64,000 bases of DNA from the NCBI GenBank assembly GCA_943329075.2, contig CALQCM020000017.1, forward strand, positions 1 through 64,000, written 5' to 3'. Below the pieces are notes generated by a model. The model worked only from the letters and a program-made list of their open reading frames with translations, ran no database searches and was not told the DNA's origin. Source of the DNA: Chitinophaga pinensis (GTDB taxonomy: Bacteria > Pseudomonadota > Gammaproteobacteria > Burkholderiales > SG8-41). Shown here piece by piece: positions 8,251-17,511 of the stretch; positions within the stretch are counted from its first letter, which is position 1; each line of letters begins with the position of its first letter. The position numbers and the translations under genes were made by a program.

Positions 8251-8699
8251 AACCGCTCAGAGCGTTCGAGTTTTCTTTGTGGGTTGTATTGACCCATTGG
8301 TATGCACTGATTTTGGTGATTGTTTTCGAATGCACACACAGCGGCACTGGCTGGATAGCGGAAGTGCCGAGGGATTACTGGCTTGCCGAAGTCGTTGATG
8401 GCCTGGCTGGCGGCAAGGTGCAGGCCGGCGCGCTGTTGGTGTTTTGCTTGTACGCGCTGATAACAGTCAGCGCTTTGGTGTTGGTATACATTTTCGCCAA
8501 AATTGCAGCCAATGCGATCGGCACCCTTAAACGCAAAGCTGACTTGAAGATAACGGCCGCCGGGTCCGCGACGTCTTCCTCCGTGGCGGCAGCCGACGAC
8601 AGTGATATCGGGACGCTGCTGGTCACGCGTCCCGATCTGCAAGCGCATATCGAGAATTTCAGGAATCAGATGAGAAAAGTCTCGGGAAATCCGGGATAG
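8247..8699 (+). CDS. Two-helix membrane protein in ParA operon
   Basis: The protein is 150 aa and starts inside the upstream stop (ATGA overlap), which implies translational coupling. Predicted membrane helices are at about residues 9-28 and 59-86, separated by a short loop; a cytoplasmic or periplasmic tail of about 60 residues follows, with an Ala/Ser linker and a final helix. It is a plausible membrane anchor or cargo for the coiled-coil protein and the ParA-like ATPase. No family is recognised. A small CACC-AAAAA-GGTG hairpin lies downstream near 8858. Confidence 0.7.
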   Translation: MKPLRAFEFSLWVVLTHWYALILVIVFECTHSGTGWIAEVPRDYWLAEVVDGLAGGKVQAGALLVFCLYALITVSALVLVYIFAKIAANAIGTLKRKADLKITAAGSATSSSVAAADDSDIGTLLVTRPDLQAHIENFRNQMRKVSGNPG

Positions 8700-8898
8700 G
8701 CGAGATTAAGCGGGTGCTACAACCCGGTGCCGCGACAGGTGTTCGCGACGGACGGCGGGATGCCCCGAATACGTGCAAGGCGATCGGGAACATCTAGCTC
8801 CACGGGGTCACGGTGTCGTGGCGGATCGATTGTTGCCGTTAATTGAAAATCTCATCACCAAAAAGGTGAATGTGAGGGCGACTGTAGTGGGGTGATGC

Positions 8899-9885
8899 TT
8901 ATTTTTCCCCTAACAACGCCTTCGCCGTGAGCGTGCACAATTGCTCACGTTCACTAGGCGTAAGCCCTGGTATTGCATCAATGGCTCCGATGGGATCAAC
9001 AGGTCCCATGTCAAAGGGATGATCAGTGCCGATCACCACGCGGTCCGCACCGACCATGTTGATCAAGTGGCGCGTTGCACGCGGTTAGTGAGTGAGCGAA
9101 TCGAAATAAAAGCGACGCAACAGGTCACGCGGTGACGTCTGCGAGTTCTTCTTCGGTTCGGAGCGCACGCTGTGGCCATGAACGAAACGACCAATCTGGT
9201 ATGGCACGTATCCGCCCCCATGCGCGAGGACAATGCGCAGCTGCTTTAGCTCATCGAGCGCCCCACTGAACATGAGGTTCGCCACCATGAGCGTTGTGTC
9301 TAGCGGAAAACCGACAAAATTGGACAAGTAGTAATCGTCCATGCCGCCGTGCGCAATACACTGGTACGGATGTGCAAAGATAAAACAGCCAAGCTGCTCT
9401 ATTGTCTTCAAAACCTTCCGAAATCGAGGGTGTGCGAGTGTGTCGCCTTCAATCGACGTGGCAATTTCTACGCCTTTGAATCCATATTCCTTAACTACGC
9501 GCTCAAGTTCCGCAATTGCGGCATCTGGATCCTGCATCGGCAGGTGCGCCATACCGCGCAGCCGATCCGGGCGCACTTCGACCATTTGCGCGATTCCGTC
9601 ATTTGCCAGTATGGCAACCTCTAGGCCTTTATCTGGACTGAGCCCATAAAAATAGATCGGGGGCGCAACTGAAATGACTGAGACATCGAGGCCTACTCGA
9701 TCCATCCACTCAACCTTGGCATCGGCATCGTAGAACTCTGGCTTGAGTTCTGCCTGAGGACCATGCACCGCGAAGTAGCGTTTGCCATCTTTCACTTCGA
9801 TCCTGGTGCCGTAGCGGTCTGGATTTAGCTCGATCGCATCCATTACAGTGCGCGGAACAACATGGGAATGAATATCGATGTTCAT
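8899..9885 (-). pseudogene. Amidohydrolase 2 (ACMSD-like) interrupted by one in-frame TAA
   Basis: From ATG 9885 the frame encodes an amidohydrolase_2-family enzyme (metal-dependent decarboxylase/hydrolase of the ACMSD type): N-terminal metal motif DIHSH, mid-protein FIFAHP and AHGGGYVPYQIGR. At 9085-9087 a TAA follows FYFDSLTH. The same frame then continues for 61 codons (VVIGTDHPFDMG to LLGEK) and ends at 8899-8901. The intact paralogue at 29665 has Asp at the stop position and matches across it. No frameshift is needed. The last 62 residues include the conserved GTD metal ligand, so the truncated form is probably inactive unless the stop is read through. It is last in a minus-strand operon. 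Confidence 0.85.
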
Positions 9886-9929
9886 ATTTCTTTGGGTCCT
9901 TGAATGCCTCGCACGTAGAGGTTTGATTG

Positions 9930-10961
9930 TTAGCCAATGAGGAGTGCGGCTCTGCCGATGATTTTTCCCTGCTCGATTTTCTCGTGCAGGGCCTCTGCGT
10001 CTGCAAGGCGGCGTATGTCGCTCACGATCGGCCACACCTCACGGCGCGCTACCAGTTCGAGCGCGTCGAATATGTCGCTGCGAGTGACGTAACGGCTGCC
10101 GAGCAGTTCCTGCTCGTTTAACATCAGGTTGAGAGAGGCAAAACTTACGGGCTGTCCTGCGCCGCCCAACGTAACCAGACGGCCGTGGCGTCCCAGCGCC
10201 TTCACCGCAGCCTCGAGCGTGGAAGTCGAGGAAACATAGTCGATCGCCACGTCGACGCCTTTGCCGTTGGTGAGATCGAGCAGCGCCTGCACAACATTGT
10301 TTGCCGCCACATCGACCACTTCGTCAGCGCCCGCTTTTCGACAGGCGTCGAGTTTATCCGACCCACGGTCGACCGCGATCACCCGTGCGCGCGCCCATTT
10401 GGCGAGCATCACCTGGTGAATGCCGAGACCGCCGCCGGCACCGAATACCGCCACGGTTTCGCCGGCCTTCACGCGCGCCCGCCGTAGTACCTTGTAGGGC
10501 GTGGCGAGCGCATCGGTCACGACGCCTACCTCGGCAGGGTGTGCTTTGTAATCCAGAGTCTGTGGCAATTTCAGGAAAATGTGCGCCGGCAGTTTGATGT
10601 ATTCGGCGTAGCCGCCGTCGCAACTGATACCGACATTGCCGCCGGAGTTTTCGCACAGCGGCTCGAAATTGGTCAGGCAGGGGCGGCAATGACCGCAATT
10701 GAGATAGTAATAGGCGGTGACGCCGTCGCCGATCGCAAGGCCGCTGACGCCGGCACCCACGGCGACGATTTCACCGGTGATTTCGTGACCAATGATGCGC
10801 GGGAACTTCGCGGTGATGCGGCCCGCCTTGATGTGCTGGATGGTGAGGCCGGAGCCGCAGGCCAGCACGCGTGCCACTGCTTCGCCCGGGCCGGCGACCG
10901 GGTCAGGCACATTGACCAGTTCGAAGGGCGTTTTAGGCGCATTAAGGACGAGGGCTTTCAT
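9930..10961 (-). CDS. Zinc-type alcohol dehydrogenase family protein
   Basis: The protein (343 aa) is a medium-chain dehydrogenase/reductase. It has GHEITGEIVAVG, the four-cysteine structural zinc lobe (NCGHCRPC...LC at about 92-107) and a Rossmann turn VFGAGGGLG. The catalytic N-terminal Cys is retained in LACGSG although the usual CRTD-type follow-up residues are not. It would oxidise an alcohol or reduce an aldehyde with NAD(P). It lies 21 bases downstream of the acyl-CoA dehydrogenase and 44 bases upstream of the broken amidohydrolase, in one likely transcript. Confidence 0.88.
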   Translation of the reverse strand: MKALVLNAPKTPFELVNVPDPVAGPGEAVARVLACGSGLTIQHIKAGRITAKFPRIIGHEITGEIVAVGAGVSGLAIGDGVTAYYYLNCGHCRPCLTNFEPLCENSGGNVGISCDGGYAEYIKLPAHIFLKLPQTLDYKAHPAEVGVVTDALATPYKVLRRARVKAGETVAVFGAGGGLGIHQVMLAKWARARVIAVDRGSDKLDACRKAGADEVVDVAANNVVQALLDLTNGKGVDVAIDYVSSTSTLEAAVKALGRHGRLVTLGGAGQPVSFASLNLMLNEQELLGSRYVTRSDIFDALELVARREVWPIVSDIRRLADAEALHEKIEQGKIIGRAALLIG

Positions 10962-10982
10962 CGAGGTCCACCTACCTTCGAT

Positions 10983-12167
10983 CTAGTCGTTGAATATGAA
11001 ATTGGCAGCTTTAAGGAACAGCGTTCGGTTGACGCCGTCCGAATGCAGGAACGCTGCCGCATCGCGTACTAGTTTCTCAACGCCGAATTCCTTCATGTAA
11101 CCGTGGCCGCCGTGGATTTCGAGCGTCCAGGTAGCGATCTTCCATGCCGCTTGCGACGCCATCGCCTTGGGCAGCGTGCCGAGCGTTTTGTCCCAACCAT
11201 GTTCCTGATGGTCGGCGAGCCAGCACGCGCGGTGGATGTACGAGCGGGAGGCGTCCATCAGCATGCGCATTTCGGCAAGTTGCGCACGGATGCCGTCGTG
11301 CTCGATGATCGGTTTGCCACCCTGCACACGCAACTTTGCCCATCCAACCGCCTTTTCATAGAGCGCACCCGCAACGCCGATAATGGAGGCGGCAGCGTAG
11401 CCGTTTGATTGCGGGAAAAACTCGGCGAGTACGCCGAAACCCTTGCCGGGCACGCCAACTACGTTTTCGTCCGGTATAAAGCAATCCTGAAAAATTAGTT
11501 CGGCGTTGTTGGCCAGGCGTTCTCCCATCTTGTCGTGCACCCGGCCGATGGTGAAGCCGGGGCGGCCGCGTTCGAGCAGGAAGCAGGTGGAACCTTCGGC
11601 GAGCGGCTTGCCTTTTTCAGTCTGCACGAATAGCAGATAGAAGCTTGCGCGATTGCCGTTAGAGATGAAATGTTTCATGCCATTGACGATCCAACCACCC
11701 TTAGTCTTTTCGGCGGTGGTGCGAAACGGCGTAGGGTGAGGCAGGAAATAGTTCGAGGCGTTATCTGGTTCAGTGATGCCAATACCGAGCATGCCCTGCG
11801 GGTCGGCGGCGAATTCCGGTAATACGCGAGCGCGCTGCTCTTCATTGAGTGCTTTCTCCATGATCTGCGCTATCTTGAGGGTCTGCGCGAAAATCACCGA
11901 TACTCCCAGATCGCCCTTGGCCAGTTCCTCGATTACCATCGAGGTAGTTAGTGAATCGGTGCCGAGGCCACCGTATTTTTCGGAAAGCGTCATGGTGCGA
12001 ATGCCGACCTCATTGGCCTTTTCAACAATCTCAAAGGAATAGCATTTGGCGGGGTCAGGGTCTGCATCCAGTTTGGCTGCTCGCGGAGTTACTTCTTCCT
12101 TAACAAAGCGCTTGACCGTGTCCAGAATCGCTGCCTGATCCTGATTCATAATAAAAATGGGTTCCAT
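10983..12167 (-). CDS. Acyl-CoA dehydrogenase family protein
   Basis: The protein is 394 aa from ATG 12167 (GAGAG site upstream; a further start at 12224 lacks one). It has the three-domain acyl-CoA dehydrogenase layout: helical N-domain with YGGLGTD, mid beta-domain with ITEPDNASNYF and MKHFISNG, and C-terminal helices with IHGGHGYMKEFGVEKLVRD. FAD-dependent alpha,beta-desaturation of a CoA thioester is expected. The site where medium-chain enzymes carry the catalytic Glu (YEGT) reads SDGV here, so the base may be Asp or lie elsewhere. It belongs with the alcohol dehydrogenase and amidohydrolase downstream. Confidence 0.9.
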   Translation of the reverse strand: MEPIFIMNQDQAAILDTVKRFVKEEVTPRAAKLDADPDPAKCYSFEIVEKANEVGIRTMTLSEKYGGLGTDSLTTSMVIEELAKGDLGVSVIFAQTLKIAQIMEKALNEEQRARVLPEFAADPQGMLGIGITEPDNASNYFLPHPTPFRTTAEKTKGGWIVNGMKHFISNGNRASFYLLFVQTEKGKPLAEGSTCFLLERGRPGFTIGRVHDKMGERLANNAELIFQDCFIPDENVVGVPGKGFGVLAEFFPQSNGYAAASIIGVAGALYEKAVGWAKLRVQGGKPIIEHDGIRAQLAEMRMLMDASRSYIHRACWLADHQEHGWDKTLGTLPKAMASQAAWKIATWTLEIHGGHGYMKEFGVEKLVRDAAAFLHSDGVNRTLFLKAANFIFND

Positions 12168-12507
12168 TGTGGGTCTCTCTTTTTTAGTGATTAGCTGTTG
12201 ACGCCGCATCTTGAAAAAATCCAACCGATATTCTTTGGTAGGTGCAGTTCGCCACGAAATCTAAATTAGCCATTTTATTTTCCGCGCCGGTCCTCGGTAA
12301 ACCAGTCGAACAGCGCATTGCAAAAATTGCTGATAAGACGCTGCAATTCGGTATATTTCTCGTGCCAAATGACGTCATTTTCGTGTCTCAGGCTGCTTAA
12401 CTTGACGCCACTGTACGGGGATGCTGGACTGCTGCGTTGGTTGTTGTTTATCCAAATACATGTCCCGTATCTCAGTTGCCCGTGCAGATGCATCATTACA
12501 ATGCAAA
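12168..12507. other. Intergenic region with a 14-bp palindrome
   Basis: This 340-bp gap separates the Bug gene from the acyl-CoA dehydrogenase. It holds the perfect palindrome AAATGACGTCATTT at 12367-12380, a possible operator. A short minus-strand frame around 12275-12400 (HEKYTELQRLISNF) looks protein-like but has no start signal and may be a gene remnant. No RNA gene is seen. Confidence 0.4.
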
Positions 12508-13476
12508 TTAGTCTGCCTTGATGCCAGCATCTTTAATGATTGTTTTCATTTTGGCACTGTCGTTTCGAATGAGGCGGCCTAATTCGTCTGGGCTAAATAA
12601 GCTGGGCTCGAGTCCGAGTTGTAACAAGCGTTCACGAACGGTGCCATCACTCAGCGCTTTGTTTGTTTCGGTATTGAGAAATTGAATGACCGCCTTCGGC
12701 GTGGAGTGTGGCGCGAAGAATGCGGTATACGTAAAAAACACAAATCCAGGGACCCCGGCTTCGATGATTGTTGGTGCGTCCGGCAGCAGCGTCGAACGCT
12801 TTTCCGCCGGGACCCCGAGCGCGCGTAGCCTGCCATCGCGGATGAAAGAGAGAACTGGCGCTATGCCACTGAACATGATCGGCACTCGACCGCTAACAAC
12901 TTCCAATCCTGCCTGTGCGGCACCGCGAAACGGGACGTGCGTCATTGAGGTGCCTGTTGCCGACTTGAATAACTCCATGGCGAGATGCTGCGCATTGCCG
13001 TTGCCGCCCGAGGCAAAATCGATTTTTCTAGGCTGCGCTTTCGCCAATGCAACGAGTTCGGCGACCGATTTGGCGGGCAGGGACGGGCTTGAGACTAGGG
13101 CGTAAGCGACTTTAGCGACCATGGCGACCGGCTCGAAGCCCTTGACCGGATCGTATGGAATTTTCGAATATAAGTAGGGTATCTGTGTCAGCAGACCATC
13201 ATTAAGGCTGCCGATGGTATATCCATCGGGCACCGCATTTTCGAGGCGTTCCGTGCCAATGAGACCCGCGGCACCGGGCATATTTACCAGGACGAACTGC
13301 TGTTTCCTGTTCTCTGACATCTTCTGCGTGACGATACGCACCATGACATCTGACGCGCTTCCTGCCTGCTGTGGAAGCACGATAAGAATCGGCTTGTTTG
13401 GATAATCCTGTCCATGCGCCGCTGTAGCGAAAAGGGCGCCCGCGCTCAGAACCTTCAGTAATTTTCCGATCTTCAT
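12508..13476 (-). CDS. Bug-family receptor (QAGS-loop variant)
   Basis: The protein is 322 aa with a good GAGGAAG site before ATG 13476. The signal peptide ends near AAHGQ, followed by DYPNKPILIVLP. The N-lobe loop is QQAGSASDVMVR instead of PGGxxDxxAR, a variant shared with the Bug proteins at 15625 and 17512. The hinge motif reads HVPFRGAAQA and the end is AGIKAD. It lies just downstream of the alcohol dehydrogenase at 13507 on the same strand, so receptor and enzyme probably serve one substrate. Confidence 0.92.
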   Translation of the reverse strand: MKIGKLLKVLSAGALFATAAHGQDYPNKPILIVLPQQAGSASDVMVRIVTQKMSENRKQQFVLVNMPGAAGLIGTERLENAVPDGYTIGSLNDGLLTQIPYLYSKIPYDPVKGFEPVAMVAKVAYALVSSPSLPAKSVAELVALAKAQPRKIDFASGGNGNAQHLAMELFKSATGTSMTHVPFRGAAQAGLEVVSGRVPIMFSGIAPVLSFIRDGRLRALGVPAEKRSTLLPDAPTIIEAGVPGFVFFTYTAFFAPHSTPKAVIQFLNTETNKALSDGTVRERLLQLGLEPSLFSPDELGRLIRNDSAKMKTIIKDAGIKAD

Positions 13477-13506
13477 ACTGGTTTCTTCCTCAGGACTGCT
13501 GCTGGA

Positions 13507-14541
13507 TTAGTTATCGGATTCTGCGTCGATGATGATGCGCAAAATTCTGCTCGGGTTTCCTTCGTATTCGGCAAACGCCTCTGCGGTGCGATTGAGCGGA
13601 TATGTGGTCGTGATAAATCCCGCCACATCAATCTTTCCAGATGCAACCAGTTCAATCGAGGCATTAATGTCGGCCGGCGTCAACGCGCGCGATCCGATAA
13701 TGCTGATCTCCTTGAAATACAGCGGAAACGTGCTTACTCCCTGGATCGGCTCGTGACTTAGCGAAAATGAACAGAAGCGGCCGCCGGGACGCAGCATGTC
13801 TATGCCTGCGCGCACCGTTTGGGCACCGCCCGCGGTGTCGATGACGATGTCGGCGCCGAACCCGCCAGTGAGTCTAAGTACCTCGTCGACAGCTGCCTCG
13901 GCACTGCATTCAACCGCGTGACGAGCGCCCATGCTTATAGCGCGGTCAAGTTTCCAGCGCGTGCGCGAAACCGCGATGACTGGCGCACATCCGGTCAGTG
14001 CCGCAAGCCGGGTATGTAACAGACCGGCTGTGCCTTGGCCCAGCACAACCACTGATTCACCCGGCGCCAAGTGGGCGCGTTCCTGGGCGTGGCGCACAGT
14101 TGCCAGCGTTTCGATGATGGTCGCCTCTGGCATTGGCAGATGATCGGGCAGGGGGAAAAGGTAACGAGGATCAAGACTCACAAACTGATTGAGCGACCCC
14201 TCGACCTCGCGTCCGAATAGGCCGGCATTGCGACAAAGATGATCGAGCCCGCGCATGCAGGAATCGCAGTGGCCGCAGGTCAACACTGGATTGATCAACA
14301 CCTTCTGGCCCACTGTCAGTGCGGTGTTGTCGTCCGCGATCGAGCTGATTGTGCCGGTCGCCTCATGGCCGAGAACGATCGGGTATTGCAATTTGCCGTT
14401 GCCGCCCATGAACATATCAAGATCGGTATGACAGACCGCGGTGGCCGCGATTTTGACAATGACTTCACCGTCGCGCGCGGCGGGGCGCGGGCGTTTACAG
14501 ATGTCGAACTGTCTGGGCGCTTTCAGCACGACAGACTGCAT
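13507..14541 (-). CDS. Zinc-dependent alcohol dehydrogenase
   Basis: The protein is 344 aa from ATG 14541, preceded by GAGGAG. All zinc ligands are visible: catalytic CHTD (Cys37), GHEATG, and the structural lobe TCGHCDSC...LC. The cofactor turn is VLGQGTAGLL. An NAD(P)-dependent alcohol or polyol dehydrogenase is expected. It is the first gene of the minus-strand module and is divergent from the IclR regulator; a 19-bp palindrome sits 30 bases before its start, which suggests direct IclR control. Confidence 0.9.
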   Translation of the reverse strand: MQSVVLKAPRQFDICKRPRPAARDGEVIVKIAATAVCHTDLDMFMGGNGKLQYPIVLGHEATGTISSIADDNTALTVGQKVLINPVLTCGHCDSCMRGLDHLCRNAGLFGREVEGSLNQFVSLDPRYLFPLPDHLPMPEATIIETLATVRHAQERAHLAPGESVVVLGQGTAGLLHTRLAALTGCAPVIAVSRTRWKLDRAISMGARHAVECSAEAAVDEVLRLTGGFGADIVIDTAGGAQTVRAGIDMLRPGGRFCSFSLSHEPIQGVSTFPLYFKEISIIGSRALTPADINASIELVASGKIDVAGFITTTYPLNRTAEAFAEYEGNPSRILRIIIDAESDN

Positions 14542-14571
14542 GCGGTCTCTCCTCATTTAAGATTTCTATAG

Positions 14572-14590
14572 CGTCTCATAATATGAGACG
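14572..14590. promoter_or_regulatory. 19-bp palindrome, probable IclR operator 1
   Basis: CGTCTCATAATATGAGACG is a perfect 9+1+9 palindrome. It lies 31 bases upstream of the alcohol dehydrogenase start at 14541, and a second copy of its core is at 14673. Placement between a divergent IclR gene and its neighbours fits an operator. Confidence 0.65.
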
Positions 14591-14672
14591 ACTATTTCAT
14601 AGAAGTCGACCAGATCTTACTTGATGAATTCAATCAAAGAAAGTATCCTTAAAATCAATAGCGGTCAAGATA

Positions 14673-14687
14673 TCTCATAATATGAGA
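14673..14687. promoter_or_regulatory. 15-bp palindrome overlapping the IclR start, probable operator 2
   Basis: TCTCATAATATGAGA repeats the core of the site at 14572, with centres 99 bases apart. The ATG of the regulator gene at 14682 lies inside the palindrome, so binding here would block expression of the regulator itself. A pair of sites this far apart could also allow looping. Confidence 0.6.
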
Positions 14688-15611
14688 CAAAAAAACCAAT
14701 CCAAAAACCTTACCGTAGTTCCCGTGACGGCCGTCACAGCACTAAATCGGCCGATGACCGAGGGCGCACAAAGCATCAAGCGTGCATTCATGATCATGCG
14801 CATCGTCGTTGCGCATGGCGAGACTGGGGCTAATCTGAAAAGCGTTGCCACCGAAAGCGGGTTGCACCGCGCGACCGCGCATAGGATTCTGTCCGCGCTC
14901 GTCGATGAGGGGGCGCTTGAGTTTGACGTCGCAACTCTGCGCTACCGACTTGGCGTTGAAATATTCTCGTTCGGGGCGGCCATGGGTGAGCGTTTCGATA
15001 TCAGAAACCTGGCACGAACTGCTCTCGAGGAACTTAGCAACAAAACGCGTGATACCGTATATCTCGGAGTGCGCAGCGGTTTTGACGGACTATGTATCGA
15101 CATGTGCGAGGGAGATTTCCCGGTCAAAACACTGCGCTTGCATATCCGCGACCGCTGGCCCCTTGGCATTGGTGCATTCACCATGCCGCTGCTGGCCTAC
15201 CTGCCGGATGCGGAAGTGGCGGAAATCATTCGGCGCAATGCACCGCGACTGGTCGATCAAAAAGACCACACACCGGAGATCTTGTTTAAGGGGGTTCAGG
15301 AGACCCGTAATCGTGGTTTTGCGGTGAATTACATAATGGCCTACCCGGGCATGTGCGGCATCGGCGTACCCATATTGGATCAGCATGGCCGGCCGCTGGC
15401 GTCGCTCTGCGTGGTCGCCACAATCCAGCGTATGGACGAGAAGCGGCAGGCATCGATTACCCAGGCAATGTGGGCAAAATCAAAGCAAATTGCCGATATG
15501 TGGCACAGCGTCCGCGAAGTCAAGGGACCGACTGAAAACTGGAAGGTCGATAACTCAAGCCAACAGAGGGTGAAATTGAGCGCGCAACAGCTGGCGATGC
15601 CCTTGCGATAA
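14682..15611 (+). CDS. IclR-family transcriptional regulator
   Basis: The protein is 309 aa if started at ATG 14682; a later ATG at 14754 gives a protein beginning MTEGAQSIKRAF, closer to the usual IclR start. Neither has a clear ribosome site. The winged-helix domain spans about residues 28-95 (TESGLHRATAHRILSAL). The rest is the IclR effector domain, with the family pattern NYIMAYPGMCGIGVPILD near residue 220. It likely senses the substrate or an intermediate of the surrounding Bug/dehydrogenase genes and represses itself and the divergent operon. Confidence 0.88.
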   Translation: MRQKNQSKNLTVVPVTAVTALNRPMTEGAQSIKRAFMIMRIVVAHGETGANLKSVATESGLHRATAHRILSALVDEGALEFDVATLRYRLGVEIFSFGAAMGERFDIRNLARTALEELSNKTRDTVYLGVRSGFDGLCIDMCEGDFPVKTLRLHIRDRWPLGIGAFTMPLLAYLPDAEVAEIIRRNAPRLVDQKDHTPEILFKGVQETRNRGFAVNYIMAYPGMCGIGVPILDQHGRPLASLCVVATIQRMDEKRQASITQAMWAKSKQIADMWHSVREVKGPTENWKVDNSSQQRVKLSAQQLAMPLR

Positions 15612-15624
15612 CTATGGAGGAGTC

Positions 15625-16605
15625 ATGGGAGAAAGCACTGCAGGTATGAAGGTTGTATTCGTATCGATGGCGGTCTTGTGCCTGGCAACGCAGGCGTGGA
15701 GCCAAGCCTATCCGGCAAAGCCGATCCTGATCACGGTTGGATTGCAGGCGGCCACCGGGTCTGATATCGCGGTCAGATCGGTCGCGGAACGCCTGGGTCC
15801 TCTGCTGAACCAGCAAATCGTGATCGAGAATCTACCCGGCGCAAGTGGCATCGTTGCTGCGGTGAAGGTCGCCAAGGCGGCGCCCGACGGCTATAACCTA
15901 GTGGCGCTCAGCAATGCGGCACTGACGATATTACCGAATATCGAACCCAAGCCGCCGTACGATCCGCTCAGGGATTTCATGCCGATCGCGTTCGTGGCTT
16001 CTATCCCCAGCGTTTTGTTCGTCAATCCCGGCGTTCCGGCCAAAACCGTCCGTGAATTCATTGCGCTGGCGAAAAGCAAACCCGGCGTTATGACTTACGC
16101 CTCTGGCGGTAACGGCAGCGTTCAGCACTTGGCGACAGAAATATTCAAGTCGATGGCTGGCATCGATCTGGTGCACGTGCCCTATAAGGGAAGTATGCAG
16201 GCAACGCTCGACGTACTCAGCGGCCGGGTCGACGCCGGGTTTCAGGGTATCAGCACTGTGCTCCAGTTTGTTCAATCGGGAAAACTGCGCGCGTTGGCTT
16301 GGAGCGGCGACAAGCGCAATGCGTTGTTTCCGGATATGCCAACCATCGAAGAGTCCGGTTTGCCGGGTTTTACCTACGAACCATGGACTGCGATCCTCGG
16401 ACCGGCTGCGATGCCGAAAGACATTGTGACTCGCCTCTACACTGAAGCGCGCAAGGTGGTAAGCCAGCCTGACCTGGTCAAAAGGTGGAGCGGTCAGGGG
16501 CTTGAACCCAAAGACGTCACACCCGAGCAAATTGCGGCGATGATTCGCGAAGAGTCAGGTCGAAACGCGAAGGTGATCGCGGAGAAAGGGATCCGCGCGG
16601 AATGA
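15625..16605 (+). CDS. Bug-family receptor (QAAT-loop variant)
   Basis: The protein is 326 aa from ATG 15625 (GGAGGAG close upstream); ATG 15646 is an alternative. The signal region ends at AWSQ, followed by AYPAKPILITVG. The N-lobe loop reads LQAATGSDIAVRS, lacking PGG, and the hinge is HVPYKGSMQA. It starts 13 bases after the IclR gene, so it is probably in the same transcript. The end is EKGIRAE. Its loop groups it with the receptors at 12508 and 17512, which suggests related ligands. Confidence 0.92.
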   Translation: MGESTAGMKVVFVSMAVLCLATQAWSQAYPAKPILITVGLQAATGSDIAVRSVAERLGPLLNQQIVIENLPGASGIVAAVKVAKAAPDGYNLVALSNAALTILPNIEPKPPYDPLRDFMPIAFVASIPSVLFVNPGVPAKTVREFIALAKSKPGVMTYASGGNGSVQHLATEIFKSMAGIDLVHVPYKGSMQATLDVLSGRVDAGFQGISTVLQFVQSGKLRALAWSGDKRNALFPDMPTIEESGLPGFTYEPWTAILGPAAMPKDIVTRLYTEARKVVSQPDLVKRWSGQGLEPKDVTPEQIAAMIREESGRNAKVIAEKGIRAE

Positions 16606-16656
16606 TGCTAGGGCGCGCCGGTACAAATTAACTTTAAACGGACAGAAAGTTGGGAC

Positions 16657-17472
16657 ATGACGACGGAAAAAGACCTCAGTTCAGAAGACATCATGGCACG
16701 CTTCATCGCAGAACGCGGTGATCTGTTTGAAGAGTTCCATCTGATGGCACGTGAACTGCCGGAGACGGTCAATTTGATACGCCGTACGGCCGGTTACGTA
16801 CACTTCTACGAAAACCAGACGACATCCGACCAGGAATTATCGGGTCCAATGCGCGAACTCATTGCGACCTGTCAGTTGTGCGCAAAGAATGACGATCGGT
16901 TCGCGCCTAACCACGTGCGACGTCTGTATCGGATGGGTATCAACAATCGGCTGATACTGGAGGCGGCGTGCTGTATCGCGCCAATTGTCGGCTGGTCTAC
17001 GATCGCCCATGTGGCGCAGGCTATATTGACCGCAAACGACCCGAAATATCCATTCGGTGAACTGCCGGCCGATGGCGAGCCAAAAGAATTGACTCCATTT
17101 CCGGAATTGAAACTTGGCCGCACCCGGGTTGCAGCGACTGACGACAGCTTGGGTCAGACACCGGAGTGGCGCTACGTCGCAGAGATCGATCCTGAGTTGG
17201 CGCGCCGTGCAACTGAATTTGTCGATCATTGCCTAGTCGCTGAAGGTGGCAAGGAGCCACTGCTCGGCCCCGGTGTTCGCGAACTAATTTCGATTGCGGC
17301 CTTGTGTGCTCGCGGTGAAGCCGAATTCGCCGCGCATCATATTCGGCGGGCCTACTCATACGGCATGAGCCGCCGTCAAGTGCTTGAGGCGATATCCTGC
17401 GTATTACCAATGACCGGGGCGCTGACGGTCCAAATTGGCGTCCGCGCGATGCGCGAGGCCGAAAAACGCTGA
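16657..17472 (+). CDS. Duplicated carboxymuconolactone-decarboxylase-like protein
   Basis: The protein is 271 aa and contains two CMD/AhpD-like helical units, near residues 65-130 (MRELIATCQLCAKN...NHVRRLYRMG) and 205-270 (VRELISIAALCARGE...HHIRRAYSYG). The AhpD CxxC redox pair is absent, so a lactone decarboxylase or binding role is more likely than peroxidase support. No signal peptide is seen. It sits between two Bug genes, and a CMD-family gene recurs at 20634 and 35237, always near Bug genes. Confidence 0.75.
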   Translation: MTTEKDLSSEDIMARFIAERGDLFEEFHLMARELPETVNLIRRTAGYVHFYENQTTSDQELSGPMRELIATCQLCAKNDDRFAPNHVRRLYRMGINNRLILEAACCIAPIVGWSTIAHVAQAILTANDPKYPFGELPADGEPKELTPFPELKLGRTRVAATDDSLGQTPEWRYVAEIDPELARRATEFVDHCLVAEGGKEPLLGPGVRELISIAALCARGEAEFAAHHIRRAYSYGMSRRQVLEAISCVLPMTGALTVQIGVRAMREAEKR

Positions 17473-17511
17473 TTCAATTGTTTTGATGGGTTTTAGGTGC
17501 AGAGGAGCATT

